Of a stretch of 64,000 bases of DNA, positions 1 through 8,311 are shown piece after piece. The position numbers and the translations under genes are program-made. Location of the stretch: positions 2,418,001 to 2,482,000 of the forward strand of contig OZ244865.1 in NCBI GenBank assembly GCA_965221075.1, read 5' to 3'. Each line of letters begins with the position of its first letter. Position 1 is the stretch's first letter. The notes below the pieces were generated by a model. The model made no database searches. It worked only from the letters and a program-made list of their open reading frames with translations, and had not been told where the DNA came from. This DNA is from UBA2970 sp965221075 (GTDB taxonomy: Bacteria; Verrucomicrobiota; Verrucomicrobiia; Limisphaerales; AAA164-E04).

Positions 1-2
1 GT

Positions 3-1007
3 GACGGGATCAGATCGGCTCTCAGGGGAAGCAGAGAGGGCGTGCTGAACAAGTTATTCGCTGCCTTTAGTGGCGCTCCGCAATCTGCAAAAGGAGTAGA
101 GCGGGTAATCCACATGGCCTCGGAGCTCGACGTGCCCGGCGAGGAGGGAACCTTCTGGGTGAAGTCGATCGAAGTCGGCAGCGTGGCCAAGAATAGCAGC
201 GACAGCGATGTCCTGGTGGGGTATGGCATCGAGATAGACTTGGCCCTGACTCCCGATGCAATCGGCAAGCTCGACGGAAAGTACCAGGGAGAGTATGCCC
301 TGTATGTGGACCTTGCCATGCGCTCGATCGACGGCTGGGGCCTGATTGGCCACCAGATCAGATGGATCAGCCTCCCCGACGCGCTGCTGGGGGAGGAAGG
401 CAAGGCTGCTCTGCAAGCCGAGGCCTACGCGCAGGAATTCGGAACCTTGATGCCCGGGACTGCGGCTCCCGAGTTCGCCTTCTACGACTTGGAGGACGGC
501 AGCGAGCTCCCCAGCAAGGCAGAGCTGAAGGACAAGGTGCTGGTGCTGGAGTTCTGGGCGACCTGGTGCGGTCCCTGCCAGGCGCCCATGGCCAAGCTGC
601 AGACATACGTGGAGCAGAACCCTGGATGGGAGGACGAGGTGGAAGTGCTGACGGTGAGCGTTGACTCGAATCCCAAGAAGGCCTTGGCGCATCTCAATAA
701 GAACGGATGGACCTCCACCCGGAATGTCTGGGGAGGTCCTGGGGAATTGGGCGCCAGCGCCCCCTCGGCCTACAAGGTAGAAGGAATCCCCGCCATGTAC
801 GTGATCGGCGCCAACGGGATGATCGCCAAGGCAGGAGATCCAAGGTCCATGGATGTACCCGCACTAGTCGAGTTTCTGCTGGACAATCCAGACTACACTG
901 CCCCTGAAGCGCTCACGGCGTCGAGCCTGCGCAAGTACCTCGTCCCCGCCTGGGCTGCCCCTCATTATGCCGATCGCTTCCTGGACCGAGCGCGAACCTC
1001 GCACTGA
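3..1007 (+). CDS. TlpA-like thioredoxin-domain protein, 5' end cut by the window edge
   Basis: The C-terminal half is a TlpA/ResA-type thioredoxin fold with the active-site motif WCGPC (Cys codons at 567 and 576) inside FWATWCGPCQAPMAKL, followed by a cis-Pro-type GIPAMYVI stretch. Such domains reduce disulfides outside the cytoplasm. The N-terminal part is a lineage-specific domain shared with the paralogue at 34755-35915, with stretches of near-identical DNA. The frame is open to the left edge. The first possible start in the window is GTG at 42, but alignment to the paralogue continues upstream of it, so the true start probably lies outside. The last ~27 residues are unlike the paralogue. 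Base composition is less GC-extreme than in the neighbours. The fold is secure; the partner protein is unknown. Confidence 0.8.
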   Translation, partial: DGIRSALRGSREGVLNKLFAAFSGAPQSAKGVERVIHMASELDVPGEEGTFWVKSIEVGSVAKNSSDSDVLVGYGIEIDLALTPDAIGKLDGKYQGEYALYVDLAMRSIDGWGLIGHQIRWISLPDALLGEEGKAALQAEAYAQEFGTLMPGTAAPEFAFYDLEDGSELPSKAELKDKVLVLEFWATWCGPCQAPMAKLQTYVEQNPGWEDEVEVLTVSVDSNPKKALAHLNKNGWTSTRNVWGGPGELGASAPSAYKVEGIPAMYVIGANGMIAKAGDPRSMDVPALVEFLLDNPDYTAPEALTASSLRKYLVPAWAAPHYADRFLDRARTSH

Positions 1008-1559
1008 ACGGGAACGGCCGTCTCTGGCAGTGCCGGCAAGACACCTGTCCATCCTGTGCTTCTGCAACCGATGAACAAGACTGGCGAGGGGCGATGGCAT
1101 GGAGACGGGCAGGGATGACTGGAAGCCTTTTCCATTCCAGCCAGCCAGGGGACGCAGGGGAAAGCGCCAGGATGCGGGCATTGGGTGCAACGGATGCCCG
1201 CTCCGCAGCCGTCCCGTGCCCGAAGAGAGCCAGCATGTCCCTCTGCGGACCGGTTGGCAGTCTCCCGTCGAGCCCGTGGGTAGCGTCTAGTCCTGGCTCC
1301 ACGCCGCCTCGAGGCAGACGCCTGCGTGGAACTGCCGGATCTGTTTTTCCGGTCGGGCCGGATTGTGGCGGAATCCGTTCCTCCGCAGGGGAAACCTCGG
1401 CTTGCCTCCGCGCCCGATCCCGTTTCGCGAGCGCCTGACTCTCTTGGCGGCAGCCTGGATTGGATGCACGAGAAGGTCCCCGGCGACGGGACCTTCGGCC
1501 TTGCCGTCCGGGCTCCAAGCGCTAGGCTCGGCAGGACTCCCGCCATTGCCGGCGGCAGG
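1008..1559. other. Gene-free stretch with one hairpin
   Basis: No reading frame here has a recognisable protein or a convincing ribosome-binding site. The only structure seen is the hairpin at 1472-1496. The stretch could include the leader of the msrB gene that follows. Confidence 0.5.
1472..1496. terminator. 9-bp perfect hairpin upstream of msrB
   Basis: GAAGGTCCC (1472-1480) pairs perfectly with GGGACCTTC (1488-1496) across a 7-nt loop. No U-tract follows, so it may be a factor-assisted terminator or a leader structure for msrB rather than a classical intrinsic terminator. Confidence 0.35.
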
Positions 1560-2207
1560 ATGCCGACCTCGCGCAGCATGAAGCGACACCCCGCAACCTG
1601 GAAGCTCCTGCTGGTCCTTGGAGGACTGGCCGCGGCCTCGGCTGGAGTGTACTTCCTTCCCGACGCCCACTCCCGCACCCCCGCCATGCCGGACGAGCCC
1701 CAGGATCCCCCCCGGTCAGAGGCTCCGTCTTCCGAGGAGCCCGGGGAGTCCGCCGGTGGAGCCGCCCCCGGACCGGAGAAGCCCAGGGAGATCGTCAAGG
1801 TGGTGCGCAGCGACAGGGAGTGGCGCGAGCTCCTCACCGAGACGCAGTACTACATCCTGAGGCGGAAGGGCACCGAGCGGGCCTTCACCGGCCGGTACTG
1901 GAACACCAAGGAGAAGGGGACCTACCACTGCGCCGGCTGCGACCTGCCCCTGTTCAGCTCCGAGGCCAAGTACGATTCGGGGACCGGATGGCCCAGCTAC
2001 TGGAAGCCGATCGACAAGCGGCACGTGGGCGAGAAGGAGGACCGGAGCTACTTCTTCTCGGTGCGCACCGAGGTGGTCTGCAGCCGCTGCGAAGGACACC
2101 TGGGGCATGTCTTCTCCGACGGCCCCCGCCCCACCGGCCTGCGCTACTGCATCAACTCGGCGGCCCTCGCCTTCCGGGAGAAGCCCGCCCAGGCTCCTGG
2201 CCCGTGA
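1560..2207 (+). CDS. msrB: Membrane-anchored peptide-methionine (R)-S-oxide reductase MsrB
   Basis: MsrB reduces the R epimer of methionine sulfoxide in proteins. Counting from ATG 1560, the protein has an N-terminal hydrophobic anchor (WKLLLVLGGLAAASAGVYF, about residues 14-32), a Pro/Glu-rich linker and a complete MsrB domain from about residue 80. The zinc-binding pairs CAGC (C124, C127) and CSRC (C174, C177) are intact, and the catalytic Cys is C197 in RYCINSAAL. The anchor implies action outside the cytoplasm, unlike the short cytosolic form. An alternative start is ATG 1578. It converges on yciH across a hairpin. A likely partner is the exported MsrA at 50799-51440, although the two genes are not linked. 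Confidence 0.93.
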   Translation: MPTSRSMKRHPATWKLLLVLGGLAAASAGVYFLPDAHSRTPAMPDEPQDPPRSEAPSSEEPGESAGGAAPGPEKPREIVKVVRSDREWRELLTETQYYILRRKGTERAFTGRYWNTKEKGTYHCAGCDLPLFSSEAKYDSGTGWPSYWKPIDKRHVGEKEDRSYFFSVRTEVVCSRCEGHLGHVFSDGPRPTGLRYCINSAALAFREKPAQAPGP

Positions 2208-2208
2208 T

Positions 2209-2227
2209 CCGGGGGGCTATCCCCCGG
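2209..2227. terminator. Bidirectional hairpin between msrB and yciH
   Basis: CCGGGGG (2209-2215) pairs with CCCCCGG (2221-2227) across a 5-nt loop. The loop contains the yciH stop codon (CTA on the plus strand at 2217-2219). It lies 2 nt after the msrB stop, between convergent genes, as expected for a shared terminator, though there is no U-tract. Confidence 0.5.
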
Positions 2228-2612
2228 CCCACACCGGACGATAGCCGCTCTCCTCCAGGATGCGCGCCGCCTGCTCGCGCTGATCCCCCTGGATCTCGAT
2301 GCTTCCGTCCTTGACCGTGCCCCCCACCCCGACGGCCTTGCGCATGCGGCGGGCCAGCTCGAGCTTCTCCTGGTGGCTGGTGCCGGTGAAGTTGGTCACC
2401 ACGGTGACCGTCTTGCCGCCGCGGTGCGCCTTCTGGCGGATCAGGTCCACGCGTCCCCGGCGGCCCTTGCGGGGAGGGGAGGCGGGGGAACTGGGGGGCG
2501 GACGGGACGGCTCGGGGGGGCTCGGCGGGACCTGCCTCGCGTCGAGCGCCTCGAAGGGGCTGTAGGTGAGCGGCCCGCCGCTCCGGGTCGGGATGCGCTT
2601 GTCGCTGTTCAC
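2217..2612 (-). CDS. yciH: YciH/SUI1-family translation initiation factor-like protein
   Basis: The protein has 131 residues. The first ~45 are Pro-rich and variable. The rest is a SUI1/eIF1-like domain with the typical GRRGRVDLIRQKAHRGGKTV and VGVGGTVKDGSIEIQGDQ stretches. Bacterial YciH homologues bind the small ribosomal subunit and are thought to affect start-site fidelity or act under stress; the role here is inferred from the family. The start is GTG at 2612, preceded by AAAGGAG at a longish spacing. The gene converges on msrB. Confidence 0.9.
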   Translation of the reverse strand: MNSDKRIPTRSGGPLTYSPFEALDARQVPPSPPEPSRPPPSSPASPPRKGRRGRVDLIRQKAHRGGKTVTVVTNFTGTSHQEKLELARRMRKAVGVGGTVKDGSIEIQGDQREQAARILEESGYRPVWAGG

Positions 2613-2698
2613 CGCGGGATTCTGCTCCTTTCTCCACTACTTATAACCCCTGGGGATTCCGATTGCCAGATCCTATCCCTCTGCGCACACTGCCGCCT

Positions 2699-3853
2699 AT
2701 GTCGGACGGACTTCTAGCCAACGCTCGCCTGATCAGCCCCGGACTGGATCTCGAGGGAGCCTCGCTCCATCTGGAGGAAGGGAGAATCAGCCGCATCTAC
2801 CGGGCCGGGGAGCGCCTCCCCCAGGCTCCGGTGGTCCTGGACGCCCAGGGGCTGCTGGTGGTGCCGGGATTCATCGACATCCACACCCACGGGGCGGCCG
2901 GCCACGACGTCTCCCACGGACAGTCCGACTCGCTGGAGCGGGTGGCCCGGTCCAAGCTCGCCGAGGGCGTGACCACCTTCCTGCCCACCACCCTGAGCCT
3001 TCCGGAGGAGAGCCTCCGCCAGGCTTTCTCCGCGGCCAGCGAGTACTGCCGCAACCCGTCCTACGCCAGAGCCCCCTCCTTCCACGCCGAGGGCCCCTTC
3101 CTCAACCCCGAGTGCGCCGGGGTGCAGAACCCCGCGGGGATGCGCCATCCCGACATCGCCGAGATCGACGCGCTGGCCGCCCTGGCGCCCATCTCGGTGG
3201 TCTCGCTGGCTCCCGAGATGCCCGGAGGAATGGAGCTGGTGCGCCAGCTTTCCCGCCGCGGGATCGTCTCCTCGCTGGCCCACACCGCGGCCGGCTACGC
3301 CCAGGTGCGGGAGGCCCTGGCCGCGGGCGCCACCCACCTGACCCACTACTGCAACCAGATGACCCCCATGCACCATCGCGAGATCGGAGCGGTGGGGGCC
3401 GGGATCCTGGAGGAGAGGCTGATGTGCGAGATCATCTGCGACGGCCACCATGTCCTGCCCGAGATGGCGCGGATCGCCTGGAAGGCGATCGGGCCCGGGC
3501 GCCTGATGCTGATCACCGACTCCAACGCGGCCTCCCACATGGAGGGGGATCAGGACATGGACATGGGAGGCATCCGGGTGGAGGTCCGGGACGGAGCGGC
3601 CCGCAAGGCCGGCACCGACATTCTGGCCGGCAGCATCCTGAAGATGAACGAGGGACTGCGCAACCTGGCCCGGTGGACCGGGGAGCCCCTGGAGCGGCTG
3701 CTGCCCACCACCTCGCTCAACCAGGCGGCGTCCCTGGGGCTGGGTAGGCGGGGACGGATCGAGGTGGGCTGGCACGCCGACCTGGCGGTAATGGACGGCG
3801 ACTTCTCGGTCCGCCACGTCCTGGTGGGAGGCGTCCGGCACGACATCGGCTGA
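2699..3853 (+). CDS. nagA: N-acetylglucosamine-6-phosphate deacetylase
   Basis: This amidohydrolase-superfamily enzyme hydrolyses GlcNAc-6-phosphate to glucosamine-6-phosphate and acetate in cytoplasmic amino-sugar recycling. The metal-binding HTH motif is at residues 62-64 (GFIDIHTHG). The HAEGPFLNPECAGVQNP, LAHTAAGY, THLTHYCNQM and LITDSNA motifs follow in family order. The length (384 residues from ATG 2699) is normal. An in-frame TTG at 2663 would add 12 residues but is less likely. mqnD begins 13 nt downstream and may be co-transcribed. Together with sulfatases and DUF1080 elsewhere, it fits use of host or algal glycans. Confidence 0.93.
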   Translation: MSDGLLANARLISPGLDLEGASLHLEEGRISRIYRAGERLPQAPVVLDAQGLLVVPGFIDIHTHGAAGHDVSHGQSDSLERVARSKLAEGVTTFLPTTLSLPEESLRQAFSAASEYCRNPSYARAPSFHAEGPFLNPECAGVQNPAGMRHPDIAEIDALAALAPISVVSLAPEMPGGMELVRQLSRRGIVSSLAHTAAGYAQVREALAAGATHLTHYCNQMTPMHHREIGAVGAGILEERLMCEIICDGHHVLPEMARIAWKAIGPGRLMLITDSNAASHMEGDQDMDMGGIRVEVRDGAARKAGTDILAGSILKMNEGLRNLARWTGEPLERLLPTTSLNQAASLGLGRRGRIEVGWHADLAVMDGDFSVRHVLVGGVRHDIG

Positions 3854-3866
3854 TCGTCCGGCAGGC

Positions 3867-4718
3867 ATGCCGCTCAGGACCCTCACCCTGGGGCATTCGC
3901 CCGATCCCGACGACGCCTACATGTTCTACGCCCTGGCGCGGGATCGGATCCCCACCGGGCCCTACCGCTTCGAGCACGTCCACCAGGACATCCAGACCCT
4001 CAACCAGCGGGCCCTGGCGGGGGAGCTGGACATCACCGCCATGAGCGTCCACGCCTACGCCCACGCCAGCGGACGCTACGCCCTGCTCCCCCACGGAGCC
4101 AGCATGGGGGACGGCTACGGCCCCATGCTGGTGGCCAGGGAGCCCCTCGGCCGGGAGGAGCTCGCCAACTCGCTGATCGCGATCCCCGGCGTCCTGACCA
4201 GCGCCTTCCTGGCTCTGCAGATGTGGCTGGGCCGCAAGGCCCGGGAGATCCGGCACCGGGTCGTCCCCTTCGACCGGATCCCCGAGGCGGTCAGGGAGGG
4301 CGAGGCCGACGCGGGCCTGATCATCCACGAGGGACAGCTCACCTACGCCCGGGAGGGGCTGGCGCTGTGCCAGGACCTGGGCCGCTGGTGGCAGGAGGAG
4401 AACGGCGGCCTGCCCCTGCCCCTGGGGGCCAACGCCATCCACAAGCGCTTCGGCGAGGGGGAGCGCCGCGACATCGCCGCGATCCTGGGGGAGAGCATAC
4501 GCTACGCCATGGACCACCACGAGCCGGCCCTGGAGTACGCCATGGAGTTCGGCAGGGGCATCGACCGGGAGCTGGCAGGCCGCTTCGTGGGCATGTACGT
4601 CAACCACTGGACCCTCGACTACGGGCCCCGGGGACGCCAGGCCATCGCCGGCTTCCTGCACCGGGCCCACCGGGAGGGGCTGCTGGACCACCGGCAGGAG
4701 CCGGAGTTCGTGGGCTGA
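3867..4718 (+). CDS. mqnD: 1,4-dihydroxy-6-naphthoate synthase (futalosine pathway)
   Basis: MqnD converts cyclic dehypoxanthinyl futalosine to 1,4-dihydroxy-6-naphthoate, a late step of the alternative menaquinone pathway. The 283-residue protein has the periplasmic-binding-protein-like fold of the family, with hallmarks GHSPDPDDAYMFYAL near the N-terminus, ITAMSVHAYAH, GASMGDGYGPMLVA and GLIIHEGQLTY. Other mqn genes are not seen in the window. It follows nagA closely on the same strand and converges on the coiled-coil gene at 4736. Confidence 0.92.
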   Translation: MPLRTLTLGHSPDPDDAYMFYALARDRIPTGPYRFEHVHQDIQTLNQRALAGELDITAMSVHAYAHASGRYALLPHGASMGDGYGPMLVAREPLGREELANSLIAIPGVLTSAFLALQMWLGRKAREIRHRVVPFDRIPEAVREGEADAGLIIHEGQLTYAREGLALCQDLGRWWQEENGGLPLPLGANAIHKRFGEGERRDIAAILGESIRYAMDHHEPALEYAMEFGRGIDRELAGRFVGMYVNHWTLDYGPRGRQAIAGFLHRAHREGLLDHRQEPEFVG

Positions 4719-4735
4719 GGCGGCGCCCCCGGGCC

Positions 4736-6427
4736 CTACGCGGTCCGCTGGTGCATCCCGATGTAGCCGATCACCACCTTGCTGGCCTGCTCGTCCCAGG
4801 CGAAGGCCATCCGGATGGTGTACCGGTCGTCCTTGTCCTTGCCCGTCCCCAGATGGGGCTCCAGCTTGAAGACGCGGCCGTCCTCGGTCGTGGTCTGGTA
4901 CCACGCCTCGTGGGTCTTCATGGTGGACTCGTTCTGGTGGGGGGTGTACTTCCAGCCGCTGCAGTTCTCGCGCAGGGAGCGGTCCAGGTCGATCTTCTCG
5001 CCCATCCTCGCGTTGCGGTAGATCACCGCCAGCCACTCCATTGCCCGGAGCGCGTCCTCGGGCTTCTCGAAGCGGTTCTTCTCCACCCGGGAGTGCCGGT
5101 TGAGCTCGAAGGCCAGCTCCTTGGAGTACCTCTGCCGGGCGAACTCGACCGCGTCCCGCAGGGACTCGATCCGCCTCTCCCCCTCCAGGGGATCCCCGTT
5201 CTGCTTGAGCAGCAGGTGGTAGGTGTCCTGCCACATCTTCTGGCCGCGGCGGCTGGCCTCCAGATCCCGGCGCAGCTCGTCCCTCTCCTTCCGGATCCCC
5301 TTCAGCTCCTCCCGGGCCGACTCGAGATCGCTCCGGCCGCTCTCGTTCCGGGCGTCCAGCTCCCGGTTCCTCTCCTCCAGCTCCCTGACGCTCTGCTCCA
5401 GCTCCCGCACCTGCCAGGAGTCCTCCTCGTCGCCGTGATCCTCCTCTCCGTCGGTGTCCCAGGGAGCGAAGGCGCTCCGGATTTCCCCGTGGACCTCGAC
5501 CACCCGTCCCACCAGATCGTCGAGCTTCTCCCGGATCGCCTTCTGCTGCTCGTAGGAGCCAGCCTGTCGCTCCTCCTTGCGCTTCTCGGCCAGCTGCTTG
5601 AGCCGCTTGGAGAGCTTGCCGTAGAGCGGCTCGACCCTCTCCTGGTGGATGGACACCTGCGAGCAGCAATACTCCAGGGGCTCCAGTCCGAGGAACTCGG
5701 AGAGGAGCTCCCGGTACTGCTCCTCGAGGCTGGCGAACCTCGACCGCACCGAGGCGAACACCTGCCTGTCCTTCTTCTTCTGCTCAGCCAGCGAGCCGAT
5801 CTGCTGGGCGAAGCGCTCGACGCCGCCCTCCCATAGCGGATCGTCCTCGGAGAGGTCCTTCAGCGAGGCCAGCCACCTGCCCAGGGGCAGCGAGTCCTCG
5901 TTGCCGGCCATCAGGCAGAACATCAGGTCGATCTCCTCGCCGGTCCCCATTCCGGGGCAGTCCTGGTCGAAGCCGCTGCGCAGCCTGGTCCAGCCGGAGT
6001 CGCGGGGCGCTCCCGGCCCGCCGGTCCTCCGGCTCCGGTCCAGGATCCGCTGACGGTCCGGCTCCCCGCCCAGGTGCTTCACGACGGCTTCGCAGAGGGG
6101 GTCGTGGATCGCCATCCACATGTCGACCACCGAGTCGACGATGGGAGCCGAGGCGGCAAGCAGCCTGCATAGATCGTTCAGGAAGGTGAGCGGGCTCTGC
6201 TCGAGAGCCTTTTCGGTGGAACGGAAGCCCTTGGGAGGGGGCGCGTACGCCTTGATCTGCTCCTTGAACTTCCTGCACAGGTCCTCGTCCTGGGAAGACT
6301 TCCAGTCCTGCAGCACCTGCTTGGCCATCAGGCGCCGCTGATCGTCGTCCAGCTGCTGGATCAGCCGGGCCCGCTTCCTGGCCCTCTCCATCACGGTCTC
6401 TCCCACCAGGTCCTCGACAGCTCTCAT
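4736..6427 (-). CDS. Unrecognised 563-residue coiled-coil protein
   Basis: I do not recognise this protein. The N-terminal ~220 residues are alpha-helical and charged. Residues ~225-420 are rich in Glu, Arg and Leu heptads (for example ELEERNRELDARNE) and should form long coiled coils interrupted by an acidic patch (DTDGEEDHGDEED). The last ~70 residues form a compact domain ending in AFAWDEQASKVVIGYIGMHQ. There is no signal peptide or membrane segment, so it is cytoplasmic. The start ATG at 6427 has a strong AGGAGGAGG upstream. It stands alone, divergent from recO. A role as a structural or defence-type protein is only a guess. Confidence 0.72.
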   Translation of the reverse strand: MRAVEDLVGETVMERARKRARLIQQLDDDQRRLMAKQVLQDWKSSQDEDLCRKFKEQIKAYAPPPKGFRSTEKALEQSPLTFLNDLCRLLAASAPIVDSVVDMWMAIHDPLCEAVVKHLGGEPDRQRILDRSRRTGGPGAPRDSGWTRLRSGFDQDCPGMGTGEEIDLMFCLMAGNEDSLPLGRWLASLKDLSEDDPLWEGGVERFAQQIGSLAEQKKKDRQVFASVRSRFASLEEQYRELLSEFLGLEPLEYCCSQVSIHQERVEPLYGKLSKRLKQLAEKRKEERQAGSYEQQKAIREKLDDLVGRVVEVHGEIRSAFAPWDTDGEEDHGDEEDSWQVRELEQSVRELEERNRELDARNESGRSDLESAREELKGIRKERDELRRDLEASRRGQKMWQDTYHLLLKQNGDPLEGERRIESLRDAVEFARQRYSKELAFELNRHSRVEKNRFEKPEDALRAMEWLAVIYRNARMGEKIDLDRSLRENCSGWKYTPHQNESTMKTHEAWYQTTTEDGRVFKLEPHLGTGKDKDDRYTIRMAFAWDEQASKVVIGYIGMHQRTA

Positions 6428-6597
6428 GGCCTATCCTCCTCCTGAATGCAATTGCCGGCACGTTCCGGTCCGCCGCCGCTTCTCCGCAGCGGGAAGCCTC
6501 GGCGTTCATTCCCGATCCTTAGCCGGGCCTGCCGGCGTGACAAGGCATATTCCTTTTCCGGAAGGGGCGCCGGCCCTAGGATCCGCCGGGAGGACCG

Positions 6598-7254
6598 ATG
6601 ACCGAGGAAGGCAGAGCCGGCGAGATCCGCGCCCGCGGCTACATCATCCGCACCTTCCGGCTCTCGGACACCAGCCTGGTGGTCGAATGGCTGACCCGGG
6701 AGCGGGGGCGGATGGACACCGTGGCCCGGGGGGCGCTGCGCCCCCGCTCGGCCCTGGCGGGCAAGCTCGATCTCTGCTTCCTGGCCCGGATCCTGGTCCG
6801 CAGGCGGCGACGGAGCGGGCTGCACCTCCTGCGAGAGGCTCAGCTGGAGTCGGTCCCCGAGAGGATCCGCCGCTCCTGGGCCCGACTGGAGAGGCTGGCC
6901 TGCGGCATCGCCCTGGTCCGCTGGGCGACCGAGACCGACACCCCCATCCCCGAGATCTTCGACCTGTTCGGCAGGGGGGTGGAGCGGCTGGAGGGGGGGG
7001 CCGGCCCCGGTTGGGTCCCCTGGTTCGAATGGCTGCTGCTAGAGGCCCTGGGCCTGCAGCCCCGCCTGGAGGACTGCCCCGGGAGGGCCGCCCTGCCGGT
7101 CCTGGAGGAATGGAGCCGCAGCCGGGACTACCTGCGGGAGCCGGAGCCGGAGGCGGTGCGGGCGCTGGGGCCCTGGCTGGGGCGGGCCTGGCGGAGCCAC
7201 TCGGGAACGGTCCCCGCCATCCGCGGCCGGTGGTACGCCTCCATGGCCGGCTAG
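6598..7254 (+). CDS. recO: DNA repair protein RecO
   Basis: RecO helps load RecA onto SSB-coated DNA in the RecFOR pathway. The 218-residue protein begins with the OB-fold pattern ARGYIIRTFRLSDTSLVVEWLTRERG, followed by the helical region. It lacks the CxxC...CxxC zinc finger of many RecO proteins, as in several other lineages. GGGAGG lies just before ATG 6598. Its stop TAG shares the tetranucleotide CTAG with the stop of the opposite-strand small gene at 7251. Confidence 0.87.
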   Translation: MTEEGRAGEIRARGYIIRTFRLSDTSLVVEWLTRERGRMDTVARGALRPRSALAGKLDLCFLARILVRRRRRSGLHLLREAQLESVPERIRRSWARLERLACGIALVRWATETDTPIPEIFDLFGRGVERLEGGAGPGWVPWFEWLLLEALGLQPRLEDCPGRAALPVLEEWSRSRDYLREPEPEAVRALGPWLGRAWRSHSGTVPAIRGRWYASMAG

Positions 7255-7496
7255 CTGGCCATCTTGGCCAGGACCGTCTTGCGGTCCCCTATCATCTTCG
7301 CCTTCTTCTGGGCCAGGTACTTCTGGACCATGCCATGCTGCATGAGCCGGGCCGGGACCCCCTTCTGCCGGAGGTTGCGCAGCTCCCGGAAGTGGCAGAC
7401 GGTCTTACCCATGGCCACGATCTCGATATAGTGCTCGCCTATTTCCCACAGCTGGCCGGCCACCAGTTCAGGACCCGAACCCGAGTTCTTCTTCAT
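7251..7496 (-). CDS. Small conserved hypothetical protein (81 aa)
   Basis: From ATG 7496 the product is 81 residues: a beta-rich start (QLWEIGEHYIEIVAMGKTVC) followed by a basic helical tail (QKYLAQKKAKMIGDRK). The pattern of a short cytoplasmic protein with an IEIV core and Lys/Arg-rich tail resembles small uncharacterised proteins of Verrucomicrobiota; this is recalled, not searched. A longer reading frame runs upstream to 7712 but its composition looks non-coding. The stop overlaps the recO stop through CTAG. Confidence 0.6.
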   Translation of the reverse strand: MKKNSGSGPELVAGQLWEIGEHYIEIVAMGKTVCHFRELRNLRQKGVPARLMQHGMVQKYLAQKKAKMIGDRKTVLAKMAS

Positions 7497-7773
7497 ATTG
7501 CAGGGCGATGATACGCTCGTCCCGGCCGGTACACCGTTGCCTGGCGACTGGAATCCAGTCCACAATCCAGGGCCGGGAGGCCCCGGAGGCCGGGAGGAGG
7601 GCCATTGTGGCAGGGGATCGCAGTCCGGGTCGAGACATTTCGGAGCCCGGAGCCCCTCCAGCCCATCGCGCGGCAACAAATTCCAAAGGAACGGGAGGCG
7701 CGGTTGTCTCAAGCTTAGAAGGCATCACCGGGCTCCTCTCCAGATCCGCGGCTACAGGCAACAGGGACAGACC

Positions 7774-8310
7774 ATGACCGACTCGGAGGAGAGGCCGGCC
7801 CAGGGCGCTTCCCGGCTGGCCGGGCTCTTCGAGGAGCTCGAGAAGCCCCTCCTGCGCTACGCCCGGCGCCTGGCCGGCTGCCCGTCGGCGGCCCAGGACC
7901 TGGTGCAGGAGGCCTTCATGAGGCTGCACCGGCAGGGAGCCGCGGTCCGGGAGCCCCGTCCATGGCTGTACCGCACCATCCACAACCTGGCCATCAACCG
8001 GCTGCGCCGCGAGGCCCGGCAGGTCCCCCTGGGGGACTCCGGCCGGCACGGCCTGCGCCTGGAGCAGCAGGAATCGCCCGAACCGCTCCCCCACGAGCGC
8101 TTCTTCCGCCAGGAGACCGCGGTCCTGCTGCGGCGGCTGCTGAAGGATCTCGCCCCCCGCAAGCAGGAGCTGCTCCGCCTCAAGTTCGAGGAGAGGCTCA
8201 CCTACCGCGAGATCGGTCTGCGCACCGGCATGAGCGCCGGCAACGTCGGGTACCAGCTTCACACCGTGATCAAGTCCCTTGCCCGCCGGATCGAGAAGAA
8301 CGGAGGCTGA
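7774..8310 (+). CDS. ECF-type RNA polymerase sigma factor
   Basis: The product is 178 residues from ATG 7774. Region 2 is visible as DLVQEAFMRLHRQ, then PRPWLYRTIHNLAINRLRR. Region 4 is an HTH with LRLKFEERLTYREIGLRTGM and SAGNVGYQLH. This is the minimal two-domain layout of extracytoplasmic-function sigma factors that redirect RNA polymerase to stress promoters. Its last codons hold the GGAGG for the next gene, whose ATG lies 1 nt after its stop, so the two are translationally linked. The downstream protein is its probable anti-sigma factor. Several earlier in-frame starts exist in the 277-nt leader but lack coding character. Confidence 0.9.
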   Translation: MTDSEERPAQGASRLAGLFEELEKPLLRYARRLAGCPSAAQDLVQEAFMRLHRQGAAVREPRPWLYRTIHNLAINRLRREARQVPLGDSGRHGLRLEQQESPEPLPHERFFRQETAVLLRRLLKDLAPRKQELLRLKFEERLTYREIGLRTGMSAGNVGYQLHTVIKSLARRIEKNGG

Positions 8311-8311
8311 A

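Noticed and set aside
7688..7712. ECF-type autoregulated promoter (GGAAC ... GTCTC) upstream of the sigma gene
   Set aside because: The spacing between the two elements is only ~13 nt, shorter than the ~16-17 usual for ECF promoters, so I could not support it.
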